Under the pieces are notes generated by a model that saw only the letters and a list, made by a program, of their open reading frames with translations, was not told where the DNA came from and did no database searches. A DNA stretch of 64,000 nucleotides from Aporhodopirellula sallentina SM41 (GTDB taxonomy: Bacteria > Planctomycetota > Planctomycetia > Pirellulales > Pirellulaceae), in contig NZ_ANOH01000274.1 in assembly GCF_000346505.1 (NCBI RefSeq), forward strand, positions 19,088 through 83,087. Reading direction: 5' to 3'. Each line of letters starts with the position of its first letter. Position 1 is the stretch's first letter. The translations under genes and the position numbers were made by a program. This document shows, in pieces, positions 34,828 to 44,484 of this stretch.

Positions 34828-36225
34828 TCAGTATTCGCCTGCCGATTGATGCCGCTTGACTGCCTCCAAAAAGGTGGCCCTTTCTGGTTCACTGGCGAAC
34901 CCGATCGAGGCGAGCCGGGTGCCCCAAACCGGGTCGGCTTGCAGCCCGACCATCCCGTGGCGTCGAACGTCGAAGTCGGTCCCTTGGACCAACGCCCACG
35001 CGGCGACATCCTGCACCCGGGTCCGAATGATGGCGGGCATTTCCATCGGGAGTCGCGCCGCTTCATTCTTCCTATTTTCGTTTTTGTGTTCCTTTTGTCT
35101 GAGACGGTCTCGCGCCGCGTCGAGCTTGGGCTCATTGGCTCTCCGGTGATTCGTCTGGTTACCCAACTGCCGACCAGGCCGTCCCACCAATTGCTCCGGT
35201 GCCATACATACAACACGGCGATCCTCGAGCGCAGACAACAAACGCGCCGTATCGGTATCTCGAATCAACGAATGGGTCGCTTTCGTCCGAGCGCCCGGCC
35301 GCCGACACGAAGCCAGAATGGCTGCGGCTAAATCCCGGGCGAGTGGATGTTCGCATCGCATCACTTCCTCTCGCAACGAATCAGCCGCCTCGAAGCGGTC
35401 ATACAATAGGGCCACGTGCAATCGTTCGGTGAGCGACCACCCGTAAGGATTCTCCAAGACGGTTCTGTCAATCAAACGGCCGATCACTCGCGCGCTCGTA
35501 CCCGCTCCCAACGACACGTTTTTGGCTAGGCAGGTTCGCGTCATCTGTTCGTAAGTGCGACCCGATTGCGGACGAAATAGCTGCGGCGTTTGCGGAGCCA
35601 TGCATCCGAGTTGACTCATCAAAACGAGATCAACGCGGTTGGATCGAACCCGAGAGTTCAGCACCGGCCACTGCAGATCAGGTCCCGCCGCAGAAGCGAT
35701 CTGATGAAACGCACGCTTGGCTTCGCGGCCACCGCCCGCCCGCGATGCAAATTCGTTCCAGGTCGTTGCCAGCGGCGATTCGTCCGCCGACACCTCACCG
35801 AACGCAGATTCGCTTTCGCTTGGCCGCTCGTCCATCAACCGATCCAGCATTTGTTGATAGCTGGCCCATCGGATGTGTTCGACGAGCCTTTCGATGGCCA
35901 GCTGCGTTTCGAAGTCCGCGAGTAGACTCCGATTCAGGATCATCTGCACGATTGCCTGCCGCTCCGCCGCGGGCAGGTTACTGGCGACCTCTTCGAGTCC
36001 GGTGAACGCTCGCTCGCGAGTGCTGTGTGAGTCGTCGCTCAGCTCTTCGAGATATCGACTCACCAATGTCTCGGTCCTCAGCCGGTCGGTCGTCGGTAAG
36101 CTATCTTTTGGAGCCGAACCGTCCGCAGACAGCTTTCCCGAGCCTTGGACCAAAATGGCGAGGCAGACTACTGCCGACAAAACGCGTTTTATCTCGAGAG
36201 TGCATCCGTCGATCATTGCAACCAT
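34828..36225 (-). CDS. Secreted or periplasmic helical protein of unknown function
   Basis: A 465-residue protein with an N-terminal hydrophobic segment (RVLSAVVCLAILVQG) that looks like a signal peptide. The mature part is alpha-helical and charged, opening with ETLVSRYLEELSDDSHSTRE, reminiscent of HEAT-like or armadillo-type repeats but without clear periodicity. A basic low-complexity patch (RLRQKEHKNENRKNEAARLP) sits near residue 385. I do not recognise the family; the neighbouring minus-strand gene at 37928-39394 has a similar pre-helical opening but a different core. Confidence 0.65.
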   Translation of the reverse strand: MVAMIDGCTLEIKRVLSAVVCLAILVQGSGKLSADGSAPKDSLPTTDRLRTETLVSRYLEELSDDSHSTRERAFTGLEEVASNLPAAERQAIVQMILNRSLLADFETQLAIERLVEHIRWASYQQMLDRLMDERPSESESAFGEVSADESPLATTWNEFASRAGGGREAKRAFHQIASAAGPDLQWPVLNSRVRSNRVDLVLMSQLGCMAPQTPQLFRPQSGRTYEQMTRTCLAKNVSLGAGTSARVIGRLIDRTVLENPYGWSLTERLHVALLYDRFEAADSLREEVMRCEHPLARDLAAAILASCRRPGARTKATHSLIRDTDTARLLSALEDRRVVCMAPEQLVGRPGRQLGNQTNHRRANEPKLDAARDRLRQKEHKNENRKNEAARLPMEMPAIIRTRVQDVAAWALVQGTDFDVRRHGMVGLQADPVWGTRLASIGFASEPERATFLEAVKRHQSAGEY

Positions 36226-36412
36226 GAAGACAGCCGTCGTGAAGAGAAATCGAGAGTGCCGCCGATACGTTGTGCACTTGAAAACTCTAGTGTTGTCCCG
36301 CTACCGCGGCCACGAATTGTCGAGCCGCAATGGCCAAGACGCATCGAACCAATCGAGCTAAACTGCCCAATCGCTACAATCGATTCCGTGCCGATGACGA
36401 TCCTGTACCCAA

Positions 36413-37843
36413 ATGACGACCATGTTGATTTATTGCTTTGAAGATGACCGCGTCGAACAACTCGCCCCAATCGTCCACGCGCGGCCCGCATACGCGATCG
36501 GCTGTGCCAGCTATCGATTGATCGACTGGCTCCACACACTGCGAAAGGAGCACGAAGATGCGTGTCTGGTGGGCGAGGTTCGCGATTATCTCGTTGAGAT
36601 TCAGTCGGCTGATTACAAAATCCAAACACCCCCGAAATCGTTGCGGTCACCGACCACAACGGAGTCCGAACACCCCGATGTGCTGCTCGTCAACGCTCGG
36701 TTGATCCCGTCGGTAAGTAATCTGCGAGTGCTGCGGGACCTGGTCCGTTCGCAGCGTTACAGTGTCATCATGTCCGATCACCCCGAGCATGAAACGGACG
36801 TCGAACCGGACTCGGAAAAGACCCAAGACATGCCGGGATCCATCCTCGCCGCTTGGGTTCCTGCAGGTGAAATCTCCAAGGCGATCGAACGTTCAGCGAA
36901 ACTGAAAAGGGACACAAAAACGTCGACATCCACCGGTTCAGCGGGCGCTCGCGGCGGCGAAAACGAATCGTCAGAAAAGTCGTCGTTTTACCGTGTTCTC
37001 TGCCGTCATGCCGCTTCCACGGCCTCACGCTCCTCCGCACAACTGAGTGAGTTTCATTGGCCTCACGACGTCGTTGCTGCACACATGAAGTGTATCAACG
37101 ATTCGATCGAATACCGCATCAGTCAGGGGAACTACTCCCAACTGCAAGACGGCGTTTTCGTCGGCGAAAACGTCTCGATCGGCGACTACGAATCGATCCA
37201 TACCGACGGCGGAGCGATCGTTCTCGATGACAACGTGAAGGTCGGTCCGTTTTGCTTTCTCGAAGGGCCTCTTTATGCGGGTGCGAACACGCGAGTCATC
37301 GAACATTCATCGATCAAAGACGGCGTCGCATTAGGACACACAACCAAAATCGGTGGCGAAGTCGAGGCCTCAGTCATCGAACCTTACACCAACAAACAGC
37401 ACCACGGATTCCTCGGCCACAGTTACCTCGGCAGTTGGATCAACCTCGGTGCAGGGACTTGTAACAGCGACCTAAAAAACACCTACGGAAAAATCAATAT
37501 CGAGTACGGCAACACCAAGGTCCCCACCGGAATGCAATTCCTCGGTTGCATCATGGGCGACTATTCCAAGAGCGCGATCAACACGGGAATCTTTACTGGC
37601 AAAGTGATCGGCGTTTGCAGCATGATGTACGGTTTTGTAACCAGCAACGTCCCCAGTTACGTCAACTACGCACGCTTATTCGGTCAAACGTCGCTACTGC
37701 CACCGGAGGTGATGGTGAACACTCAAGCGAGAATGTTCGCTCGACGAAAAGTGCAACAACGCCAGGCCGATATCGACCTCATCCACGCGATGTATCATCG
37801 CACCGAAGCAGAACGACAGATGTCCGATCAGCTAGGTTTTTAG
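36413..37843 (+). CDS. GlmU-like putative sugar-nucleotide transferase with left-handed beta-helix
   Basis: A 476-residue protein. The C-terminal half is a hexapeptide-repeat left-handed beta-helix (VFVGENVSIGDYESIH, VKVGPFCFLEGPLYAG, LGSWINLGAGTCNSDL, GDYSKSAINTGIFTGK), as in bacterial acyltransferases. The N-terminal part resembles the divergent nucleotidyltransferase-like half of GlmU-like proteins but lacks an obvious GxGTRM motif, and a Ser/Thr/Glu-rich linker separates the halves. It may acetylate or otherwise acylate a sugar phosphate or nucleotide sugar; uridylyl transfer is doubtful. Confidence 0.82.
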   Translation: MTTMLIYCFEDDRVEQLAPIVHARPAYAIGCASYRLIDWLHTLRKEHEDACLVGEVRDYLVEIQSADYKIQTPPKSLRSPTTTESEHPDVLLVNARLIPSVSNLRVLRDLVRSQRYSVIMSDHPEHETDVEPDSEKTQDMPGSILAAWVPAGEISKAIERSAKLKRDTKTSTSTGSAGARGGENESSEKSSFYRVLCRHAASTASRSSAQLSEFHWPHDVVAAHMKCINDSIEYRISQGNYSQLQDGVFVGENVSIGDYESIHTDGGAIVLDDNVKVGPFCFLEGPLYAGANTRVIEHSSIKDGVALGHTTKIGGEVEASVIEPYTNKQHHGFLGHSYLGSWINLGAGTCNSDLKNTYGKINIEYGNTKVPTGMQFLGCIMGDYSKSAINTGIFTGKVIGVCSMMYGFVTSNVPSYVNYARLFGQTSLLPPEVMVNTQARMFARRKVQQRQADIDLIHAMYHRTEAERQMSDQLGF

Positions 37844-37927
37844 ATACTCGCATGCTTTAGAGTGGGCCACTTTCACAGCACGTCCCTTTCACAACCGGGA
37901 TGGGGTTGTTCGCCGCCAGTGTGTATC

Positions 37928-39394
37928 TCACGGCAATGGGATTCCATTGACGAGGAACGGTACCTCGTTGCGTCGCACGGAGGTTGGCGATTCATAGATC
38001 AGTTCGGCGTCCGCGGGGATTTCACCTCCGAGGTCAAACAGATATCCGATTCCGACTCCCGTTTTGGTTTGCCGATAGACTTCGTAGCCGAGGTGGTCTT
38101 TTCTCGTACCATCCGCCAAACGAACCCACACATCGTTTTCAAAAATCCATTGACGGTGACTTTCGAGAGATCGTCCGGCGAACATCAGCTCGACACCGAC
38201 GCGTATCTCATGCAGCGGATCGCTATCGCGGAGCCGCTCGATGGTGACCGTCATTGCGTCTTGAGTTTGGGATGGTGTGACTTCGTCGAGCATCAGTGTG
38301 AATTGTCGTCGGTTGCCGGGCAGCAACGCGGTGATCTTTCCTGACAGGTTTTTGATCTCGCTGGCATCGCCTCGGGGGACCGCTTTGTCATTTTCTTTGC
38401 CGTCGAAATCAATCCGCCGGGCCGGCAATCGCATCGGCAAGTAAAACTGGCTCTCGGCAATCTCACCTGACGTCGCGATGTCGATTCGTTCGCCCGAGGT
38501 TTGCGGTTTCAGATCAACTCCGTTGTCCAGTTTCCCTGTGACTTCGGAGATCGGGATACTCAATCCGATCGGTGTTCGGTTGGGTTGCCATGAAATCGAC
38601 ATGGTCAGGTTGAGCCCATTTTGTGACGGTGCCCCGAGCACTCGTCGAGCGGTCACCATGGTCGGTTCGATCCGATAGATCCCCGCATAGGCTGCCGAGT
38701 CCACGCGCGACATGCGTTCTTCCGCCCGCGGGACCAACGCGAGCCGTTCCCGGTCTCCGGCGTAAAAATTGATATCCAAATTGGTCTGATCCAATACAAG
38801 ATCAACCGCCTGCCAAAACCCCATCGGAGCGGCGGGCGGATGAATGGGCTGCGTCGCATCGATCGGGACGCCCGACGACGCGAGATCAAACTCCACACCA
38901 CTGGCCAAACTGATCGCCTCGAGTGCTTCACCGAGAGATTGTGCCTCAGCCATCCGAACGGTCGTGGTCTCGATCTCGACGCGGGTTTTCATCTGCCGCC
39001 ACTGAGCTTCAATTCGCTGCAGTCGTTCTCGGGCGTCGAGCGATAACGAATCCAAGATCACCGGCACATACTCGGCCGCTTCAGGTCCTGCCGCGAGCAA
39101 CTTCTGCTCGGCCTCGCGGCGAGTTTGAGCCGTCGGCCCGTCTAACTCAGCAATCCACACCGGCACGTCGCGGCCAAGAACAATCTCCTCTGTCGCGGCA
39201 GCGGACGAATCAGTTTTCGCCGCCCGCGCATCGCGATCGTCACCCCGGAGCGAAGCAGTCGATGACGTGAAAAGCAGTAAACCAAAACCAAACGCGGCGG
39301 TACGTGCTGCCAAGCCACCGTGTCGACACGTTCGCCTCGCAAGCCGCATAACCGAACCAATCGCTACGCGAGACATATTCGGTGGAGTCTTCAT
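37928..39394 (-). CDS. Exported protein with STN/secretin-like segment, unknown function
   Basis: A 488-residue protein with an N-terminal signal-like segment (AARTAAFGFGLLLFTSSTAS). Residues about 75-120 are helical (TRREAEQKLLAAGPEAAEYV). The next part reads SLGEALEAISLASGVEFDLA followed by a FWQAVDLVLDQTNLDINFYA stretch, the pattern of STN or secretin N-domains, where a small alpha/beta domain binds a partner. The C-terminal half is beta-rich with no recognised motif. No secretion system genes are adjacent. The name is descriptive only. Confidence 0.6.
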   Translation of the reverse strand: MKTPPNMSRVAIGSVMRLARRTCRHGGLAARTAAFGFGLLLFTSSTASLRGDDRDARAAKTDSSAAATEEIVLGRDVPVWIAELDGPTAQTRREAEQKLLAAGPEAAEYVPVILDSLSLDARERLQRIEAQWRQMKTRVEIETTTVRMAEAQSLGEALEAISLASGVEFDLASSGVPIDATQPIHPPAAPMGFWQAVDLVLDQTNLDINFYAGDRERLALVPRAEERMSRVDSAAYAGIYRIEPTMVTARRVLGAPSQNGLNLTMSISWQPNRTPIGLSIPISEVTGKLDNGVDLKPQTSGERIDIATSGEIAESQFYLPMRLPARRIDFDGKENDKAVPRGDASEIKNLSGKITALLPGNRRQFTLMLDEVTPSQTQDAMTVTIERLRDSDPLHEIRVGVELMFAGRSLESHRQWIFENDVWVRLADGTRKDHLGYEVYRQTKTGVGIGYLFDLGGEIPADAELIYESPTSVRRNEVPFLVNGIPLP

Positions 39395-39548
39395 GGGACG
39401 GATTTCTACAAAAAGTGAACGAACAGTTCTGGCATCAACAGCCTCAAACTTGATTCTAACCTAGGTTTGATCAGACCGTGTTGGTGTCGGGGGGCATCGC
39501 CGGATCTGTTTCCGCTATCGACGTCTCTCCTCCGACACCCCCGACGCT

Positions 39549-40838
39549 ATGCGACTGCCACGACTTCGGGCTCTACCGATTCGACACACCACCAACGGCC
39601 AACGTCGTCAAACCGTTTCGTCACGATACCGTGCTATAGGTACGCACGGTCGACGGCGTTCGTTTGCCGCGGTGTGCATCCTTCTCTTCGGTGCATTGGC
39701 TGTGGCACCGATGCAGGTCGGTCCACTCGGTGTGGCGCACTGCTTTGCCGATCCGGGCGGAAGCGCTCGACCGAGCAGCAACACGCATGTCGTCTCGCGG
39801 AACGTCGCCCGTCGGCATACCGCGCCACGTGGCCCCCAACCGGTTGAGTTTCTCGTCAACTCACGATGGGAAACGGGGCTGCACCTGATCGATTCGGCGA
39901 CGGAATCACTCGTGATCGCCGAAGACGGTTGGTTGCACACGGTTTCCATGAATGACCGTGCGCAGTCGATGCGTTCCACCAACGAACGGTTCGAACCCGC
40001 ATCGGCGACGCGAATGAGAAACCAACTGCGAGCCGAGTTCGGTCCCTCCTTCGAGGTCATCGCCACGAGCAACTTCCTCGTTGTGCAACCGCGTGGGAGA
40101 GGCGACCGGTGGCCGCGCATGTTCGAGAACTCCCATCGCTCTTTCATTGAGTACATGTCCAAACGAGGCGTCAAGGTTCGGACGGGTCGGTTTCCAATGG
40201 TTGCCGTTGTCCTTCCCGATGCCCGTGCGATGTATGCCGAGTTGGACCGACTCGGGATCGACGTCTCTCGCGTTGCCGGAATTTACGCGAACCGCTGCAA
40301 CCGTGTGATGACGCATGATGGCGGTCGTTTGTCTGACATCGCGGCAACGGTCCGACACGAAGCCGCCCACCAATCCGCGTTCAACTCGGGAGTGCACAGC
40401 CGAGTGAACGACACACCGAGTTGGATCACCGAAGGTATCGGTCAAATGTTCGAACCCGAAGCGCTCGCCTCAGGACGCGCGGCCGCTCGTTTGAACGACC
40501 GAGTCAATCGAGAATCGCTCAACCACATTCGCAAACAATTGTCCTTACGCAGCGCCGACGACATCACCGCATGGGTCGAACAACTCGTCGATGGTGACGA
40601 AGCGTTTCGAGACGGCGGACGTGTGCATACCGCCTACGCGGTTTCTTGGGCGATGATGTTCTATCTGTCCGAACGCGACAGCGAAACGTTCGCTGACATA
40701 CTGAACTTCACCGCCACCCGGCCACCCTTCGAACCGTATCGCCGCGGCCAACGACGTATCGATTTTGAACGAATCGTGGGTACCGACACCGTCACTTTCT
40801 CGAAACGACTCGCTCACTTTATTCGGTCACTTCCATAG
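39549..40838 (+). CDS. DUF1570-type protein with HEAAH motif (putative zinc peptidase)
   Basis: A 429-residue protein with a basic N-terminus and one hydrophobic segment (FAAVCILLFGALAVAP), so it is probably exported or anchored. The middle holds VRHEAAHQSAFNSGVHSR and then TPSWITEGIGQMFE: an HExxH site followed by a downstream Glu in a WxxEG context, as in gluzincin metallopeptidases and in the planctomycete-rich DUF1570 family. Proteolytic activity has not been shown for such proteins as far as I know. Confidence 0.78.
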   Translation: MRLPRLRALPIRHTTNGQRRQTVSSRYRAIGTHGRRRSFAAVCILLFGALAVAPMQVGPLGVAHCFADPGGSARPSSNTHVVSRNVARRHTAPRGPQPVEFLVNSRWETGLHLIDSATESLVIAEDGWLHTVSMNDRAQSMRSTNERFEPASATRMRNQLRAEFGPSFEVIATSNFLVVQPRGRGDRWPRMFENSHRSFIEYMSKRGVKVRTGRFPMVAVVLPDARAMYAELDRLGIDVSRVAGIYANRCNRVMTHDGGRLSDIAATVRHEAAHQSAFNSGVHSRVNDTPSWITEGIGQMFEPEALASGRAAARLNDRVNRESLNHIRKQLSLRSADDITAWVEQLVDGDEAFRDGGRVHTAYAVSWAMMFYLSERDSETFADILNFTATRPPFEPYRRGQRRIDFERIVGTDTVTFSKRLAHFIRSLP

Positions 40839-41101
40839 ACCAGTCGCGGGATGCGACAATACTGCGCAGCCCGTTCGCAGACATCACCGTTGAGAAGTTT
40901 CGCGGCGTCAAATCATGTTGGCATTGACCTGAATTGGCGAAAGGATCACGTCGGCTGCACGAATCGCAGATCGGCTCGCGCAAAATGAATTTGCTTTCAA
41001 ACCGCGTGATCGAAATCGCGTAACAACGCGAAACCTTTCCACGCCCGGCCGGTTAGAAGAAATGAGACACACCCTTATTTCTCCCCCAAGGCGAAACGAT
41101 C

Positions 41102-42526
41102 ATGTTTACGAGATGGACGAGTTTGATATTGATAGCGGGCGCGACGTGCATGCTCGCCTCCCCAGTTTCCGCACAACCACGTGATGGACGAGGTGGCCCA
41201 AGAACAGGCAGCCCAGGACGCGGTGGACCAGAACAGGGCGGCCCGGGGCGTGGTGCCCCCGAAGCAGGATCGCCAAACCGGATGATGCAAATGCTGCCTA
41301 TCTTTGCAGCGATCGACGCCGATGGTGACGGTGCGATTTCCAGCGAAGAAATGGAGAACGCTTCGTCCGCCCTGAAATCCCTCGACAAAGACGAAGACGG
41401 CTCTCTCGATGCCACCGAGACACGCCCAAACTTTGGCAACCGTGCCGAAGGCGACAACCCCCGCATGCGTGGTGGTCCCATGTCGGACCGTCAACGTGAT
41501 GGCCTCTCTCGTGGACGCGGCCCCGGCCCCGGTGCACAACGTGGTAGACAAACCGATCGCCAACGTGACGTTCGTGGTCCCCAACGTGGCCGTTCAGATT
41601 ATGCGTTTCGTGGGAAAGGACGCGACCATGGACCGTCCTTTCGCGACCGGAGCGGTCGCTCGGATGGCAGAGGCTTTCGAGGTGGCCGGAGCGGATCTCG
41701 TGACTTTGGCTTTCGTGGGCAAAGCCGTCGAGGAGGAAAATTCGAGTTCCGTGGTCGCAGCTCGCGAGACAGTTTTCGCAAACAACGGTTCGCTCATTCT
41801 CGGGAACGCGGGTCGGCACGCGATCGAGGAAATGCTCGGCACGCAATGAACTCTCGCGACGATGACCGTGGCATGAGAAGCGGCCGAAGCCGTGATCACA
41901 AAAGCATGGACCGTGGTGCCAGCCGACGCGGACCCAACGGGATGTCACGCGATCGCGGCGAAGACCGCTCACCACGTGGCATGCATGACGGACAACGTCG
42001 TGGAAAGGGGCCGCGAGGCGCCGACGCTCGCCAGCACCGTGGCGAACGCAAGACAGATGCCAAAGCCGACACGGACGATGAAACCACACCCGAAACCAGT
42101 GCCAGCGAATCCTCCCAAGCGGACGAAGCGGCTGAGTTGACCGAAGAGGATGCCGAAGAAAACGAAGAAGCAGGCAATCGAGAACGCCGAGGACGCCGCG
42201 GTGAAGGCATGCGTGGCGGCGGCCCCCGTGGTGGCGGCCCTCGCGGTGAAGGACCTCGTGGTGGTGGCCCCCGAGGCGACGGTGACACCACGCGAGGCGG
42301 TTTTGGAATGGTGGAACGCCTGATGAAACTCGACACGAACGAAGACGGCGAACTCTCCAAAGACGAACTCAGCGAGGTCGCCGATCGGGGAGCCGAGATG
42401 CTCAAACGCATTGACGAGAACAGTGACGGCACCCTCTCAAAAGAAGAACTCGAATCACTCCAATCCCGAGCAGAACAAATGCGTCGCGGTCGTGGTGGAC
42501 GCGGAGGACGTCCCGACCAAGAGTAG
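41102..42526 (+). CDS. Secreted EF-hand protein with a long Arg/Gly-rich middle
   Basis: A 474-residue protein with a signal peptide (LILIAGATCMLASPVSAQ). Two EF-hand calcium loops lie near the start (DADGDGAISSEE, DKDEDGSLDATE) and two near the end (DTNEDGELSKDE, DENSDGTLSKEE). Between them is a disordered stretch of roughly 280 residues: first very basic and rich in Arg, Gly, Asp and Ser, then acidic, then tandem RGGGP/RGEGP units. The design suggests a Ca-dependent clamp at both ends of an extended polyelectrolyte, perhaps for polysaccharide, matrix or nucleic acid binding outside the cytoplasm. The long antisense frames over this gene come from its low complexity. Confidence 0.88.
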   Translation: MFTRWTSLILIAGATCMLASPVSAQPRDGRGGPRTGSPGRGGPEQGGPGRGAPEAGSPNRMMQMLPIFAAIDADGDGAISSEEMENASSALKSLDKDEDGSLDATETRPNFGNRAEGDNPRMRGGPMSDRQRDGLSRGRGPGPGAQRGRQTDRQRDVRGPQRGRSDYAFRGKGRDHGPSFRDRSGRSDGRGFRGGRSGSRDFGFRGQSRRGGKFEFRGRSSRDSFRKQRFAHSRERGSARDRGNARHAMNSRDDDRGMRSGRSRDHKSMDRGASRRGPNGMSRDRGEDRSPRGMHDGQRRGKGPRGADARQHRGERKTDAKADTDDETTPETSASESSQADEAAELTEEDAEENEEAGNRERRGRRGEGMRGGGPRGGGPRGEGPRGGGPRGDGDTTRGGFGMVERLMKLDTNEDGELSKDELSEVADRGAEMLKRIDENSDGTLSKEELESLQSRAEQMRRGRGGRGGRPDQE

Positions 42527-42673
42527 ACGCTGCAAGAGCCGCCGTTTTCCCGGCTCGCAGAACATTTCGAATTTTCTGGTAACACATCTCGAGACAGCTC
42601 GCTTGGCAATTTGTGACGTGACCTATATCGCGTCCATCGCACCAAACGTCCGCCTTTTTGAGAAGCCAGAACC

Positions 42674-43618
42674 ATGAAAACTCGAACGAAAAACTGGATC
42701 CGTACCGCCGCAGCACTCGCCATTCTCGGAACCTCCTGCAATCCCGTCTTCGCCTGTGGTGGCGGCGGTGGCGGTGGCTACCGAGGAGGCTATGGCGGCG
42801 GATACGCCGTCGCACCGAGCCCTTCGACATGCGGATCGGCGGGCTACGCGGCCCCAGCTCGGTACGCGGCTCCTCAACCTCGATTCAACTCGGTTGCCCC
42901 TTCCGCCCCGAGTCGTTTTCAACATCCGGGCCCAGCCAGCACCTCCGCTTCGTTCGCAAGCGGACAGAACGTGGGTTTCCGCGGGCAACAGCCATCGGCT
43001 CCACGCTCCTCGTCTCGAACCGCTCCCCAGCAACAAGCACAGTTCACCGGAGCCCGTAGCGGTTTTGCCAACGGGAACACCAATCCGACAACACGAACCA
43101 ACACAGCGTCCGTTCAACCGGTTCGACAAAACGCTGCTCCGGTTCAATCCAATGGTTCTCGTGCAGTGGCTCAAACCCGTTCACAGAACAACCCCGCACC
43201 GACACAACCTTCCGAAGCCTCTGCACTGCAGATGCTAGCCTCGCTCTCAGGCAACGCCAACTCGAACGCCGGGAATTCTGCTGTATCTTCGAGCATTCCG
43301 GAATTCGGAAGAGCCGCCAGCGATACGACCGCGGCAGCCACGCCGGCACCTCACGTCGGAACCTGGACGGTTTCTTTGCCAGGCGACCAATCGGTTTCTC
43401 TCATCTTGAACGATGACAGCACGTTTACTTGGTCGGCCACCAAGGGCGGCAGCACGAAGAGTTTCAACGGCGAGTACCGTCTCGACAACGATCGGTTGTC
43501 CTTGAAGCGAGCGAGCGACCTCCAACAAATGCAGGGCAGTTGGACCGCATCGGCAAACGGATTCGTCTTCAAAGTCGACGGCGACACCACCGGTTCGCTG
43601 AACTTCACCCGCTCGTAG
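42674..43618 (+). CDS. Secreted Gln/Ala/Ser-rich protein with C-terminal beta domain
   Basis: A 314-residue protein with a signal peptide ending in CNPVFACGGGGGGG, where the Cys could be lipidated or disulfide-bonded. Then comes a Gly/Tyr/Pro/Ala low-complexity part and a Gln/Asn/Thr-rich stretch to about residue 215. The last 90 residues form a small lipocalin-like beta domain (HVGTWTVSLPGDQSVSLILN, GEYRLDNDRLSL, GSLNFTRS) of the type that ends several planctomycete secreted proteins. Function unknown. Confidence 0.75.
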   Translation: MKTRTKNWIRTAAALAILGTSCNPVFACGGGGGGGYRGGYGGGYAVAPSPSTCGSAGYAAPARYAAPQPRFNSVAPSAPSRFQHPGPASTSASFASGQNVGFRGQQPSAPRSSSRTAPQQQAQFTGARSGFANGNTNPTTRTNTASVQPVRQNAAPVQSNGSRAVAQTRSQNNPAPTQPSEASALQMLASLSGNANSNAGNSAVSSSIPEFGRAASDTTAAATPAPHVGTWTVSLPGDQSVSLILNDDSTFTWSATKGGSTKSFNGEYRLDNDRLSLKRASDLQQMQGSWTASANGFVFKVDGDTTGSLNFTRS

Positions 43619-43692
43619 AAACAGACGAAAACCTTTCGAGGTGAACGCGGCGGTTTATCCAACGCGTTGGGCGATTGCGGTGCGGCAATCAG

Positions 43693-43746
43693 AAACCGAT
43701 GCGGCGGCGAGCGGATTCTTCTCCTCCCTCGCCGACGCATCGGTTT
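43693..43746. terminator. Bidirectional terminator between convergent genes
   Basis: AAACCGATGCG (43693-43703) pairs perfectly with CGCATCGGTTT (43736-43746); inside, GGCGAG and CTCGCC can pair further. TGTCTTTTTG follows on the + strand. It lies between two convergent genes, so it can serve both. Confidence 0.7.
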
Positions 43747-43761
43747 TGTCTTTTTGATCGA

Positions 43762-44403
43762 TCAGCCGGCGGCCAACCGTTGTTGACGCGACGACAGCCA
43801 TCCGAAGAAGATCGACCCGGACAACAACCCGACCAGGCACAACACGCCGAGCACACCCACTGCAGCGAGCCGCCCCTGGAGCTCGTGATTCTGAACCAAA
43901 CGGTTGAGGGTTTCCTGATGCGAGCCGTCCATTCGCAACAGACACGCACTCTCGTACTGAACCATATCGCCTGTTTTCACCGTCCCGTCGTAGCGACGTG
44001 AAATCAACTCATCGCGAACCCAACCGAGGTCGATCGCGACATCGCTCGAACTGACGTCCGCGTTTGTCTCCTGCAGACGCTGATCGACGTAGTTCTCGAC
44101 CGCCCCGAGTGCCATCACTTCCATCATCTCGACCGCGGCCTCGGGTGTCGGTGCCGGTCCTGACGTGATCGCAATGAGAACCTCGTCACTCTCGTCCGAA
44201 TCGAGCGGCGTTCGACCTTCTTCGATCCATTGTGGGCGGTCGAGCGGATATTCCACGTGGTCCAAAGGTGCCACACTCAACGCGACCGGCTCGTTGGCTT
44301 CCTCTTTCTCGCCGGAATCATCCGAAGCCGCCGAGCACACGTTCAACGAAGCAAACAACACCGCCGATACCATGATCGCCGAAAATCGTCGTAAAACATT
44401 CAT
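43762..44403 (-). CDS. Exported, C-terminally membrane-anchored protein of unknown function
   Basis: A 213-residue protein with a signal peptide (FSAIMVSAVLFASLNVCSA) and a C-terminal transmembrane helix (LAAVGVLGVLCLVGLLSGSI). The domain between them is acidic and about 130 residues long, outside the cytoplasm, with no known motif (VEYPLDRPQWIEEGRTPLD is typical of its composition). It lies downstream of the membrane kinase gene on the same strand (81 bases), so it may be part of the same transcript. Confidence 0.7.
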   Translation of the reverse strand: MNVLRRFSAIMVSAVLFASLNVCSAASDDSGEKEEANEPVALSVAPLDHVEYPLDRPQWIEEGRTPLDSDESDEVLIAITSGPAPTPEAAVEMMEVMALGAVENYVDQRLQETNADVSSSDVAIDLGWVRDELISRRYDGTVKTGDMVQYESACLLRMDGSHQETLNRLVQNHELQGRLAAVGVLGVLCLVGLLSGSIFFGWLSSRQQRLAAG

Positions 44404-44484
44404 GAGAACCTCTCAACGCAAACGCAATAACAAAAGACTCACAGCGCGACCGCTGAATTGCTGCCCGGTCTGTCCAACGCCGAT

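Noticed and set aside
41298..42741. Several long minus-strand frames over the EF-hand gene
   Set aside because: They arise from the low-complexity Arg/Gly codons of the sense gene; translations are His/Arg- or Ser/Pro-rich repeats.
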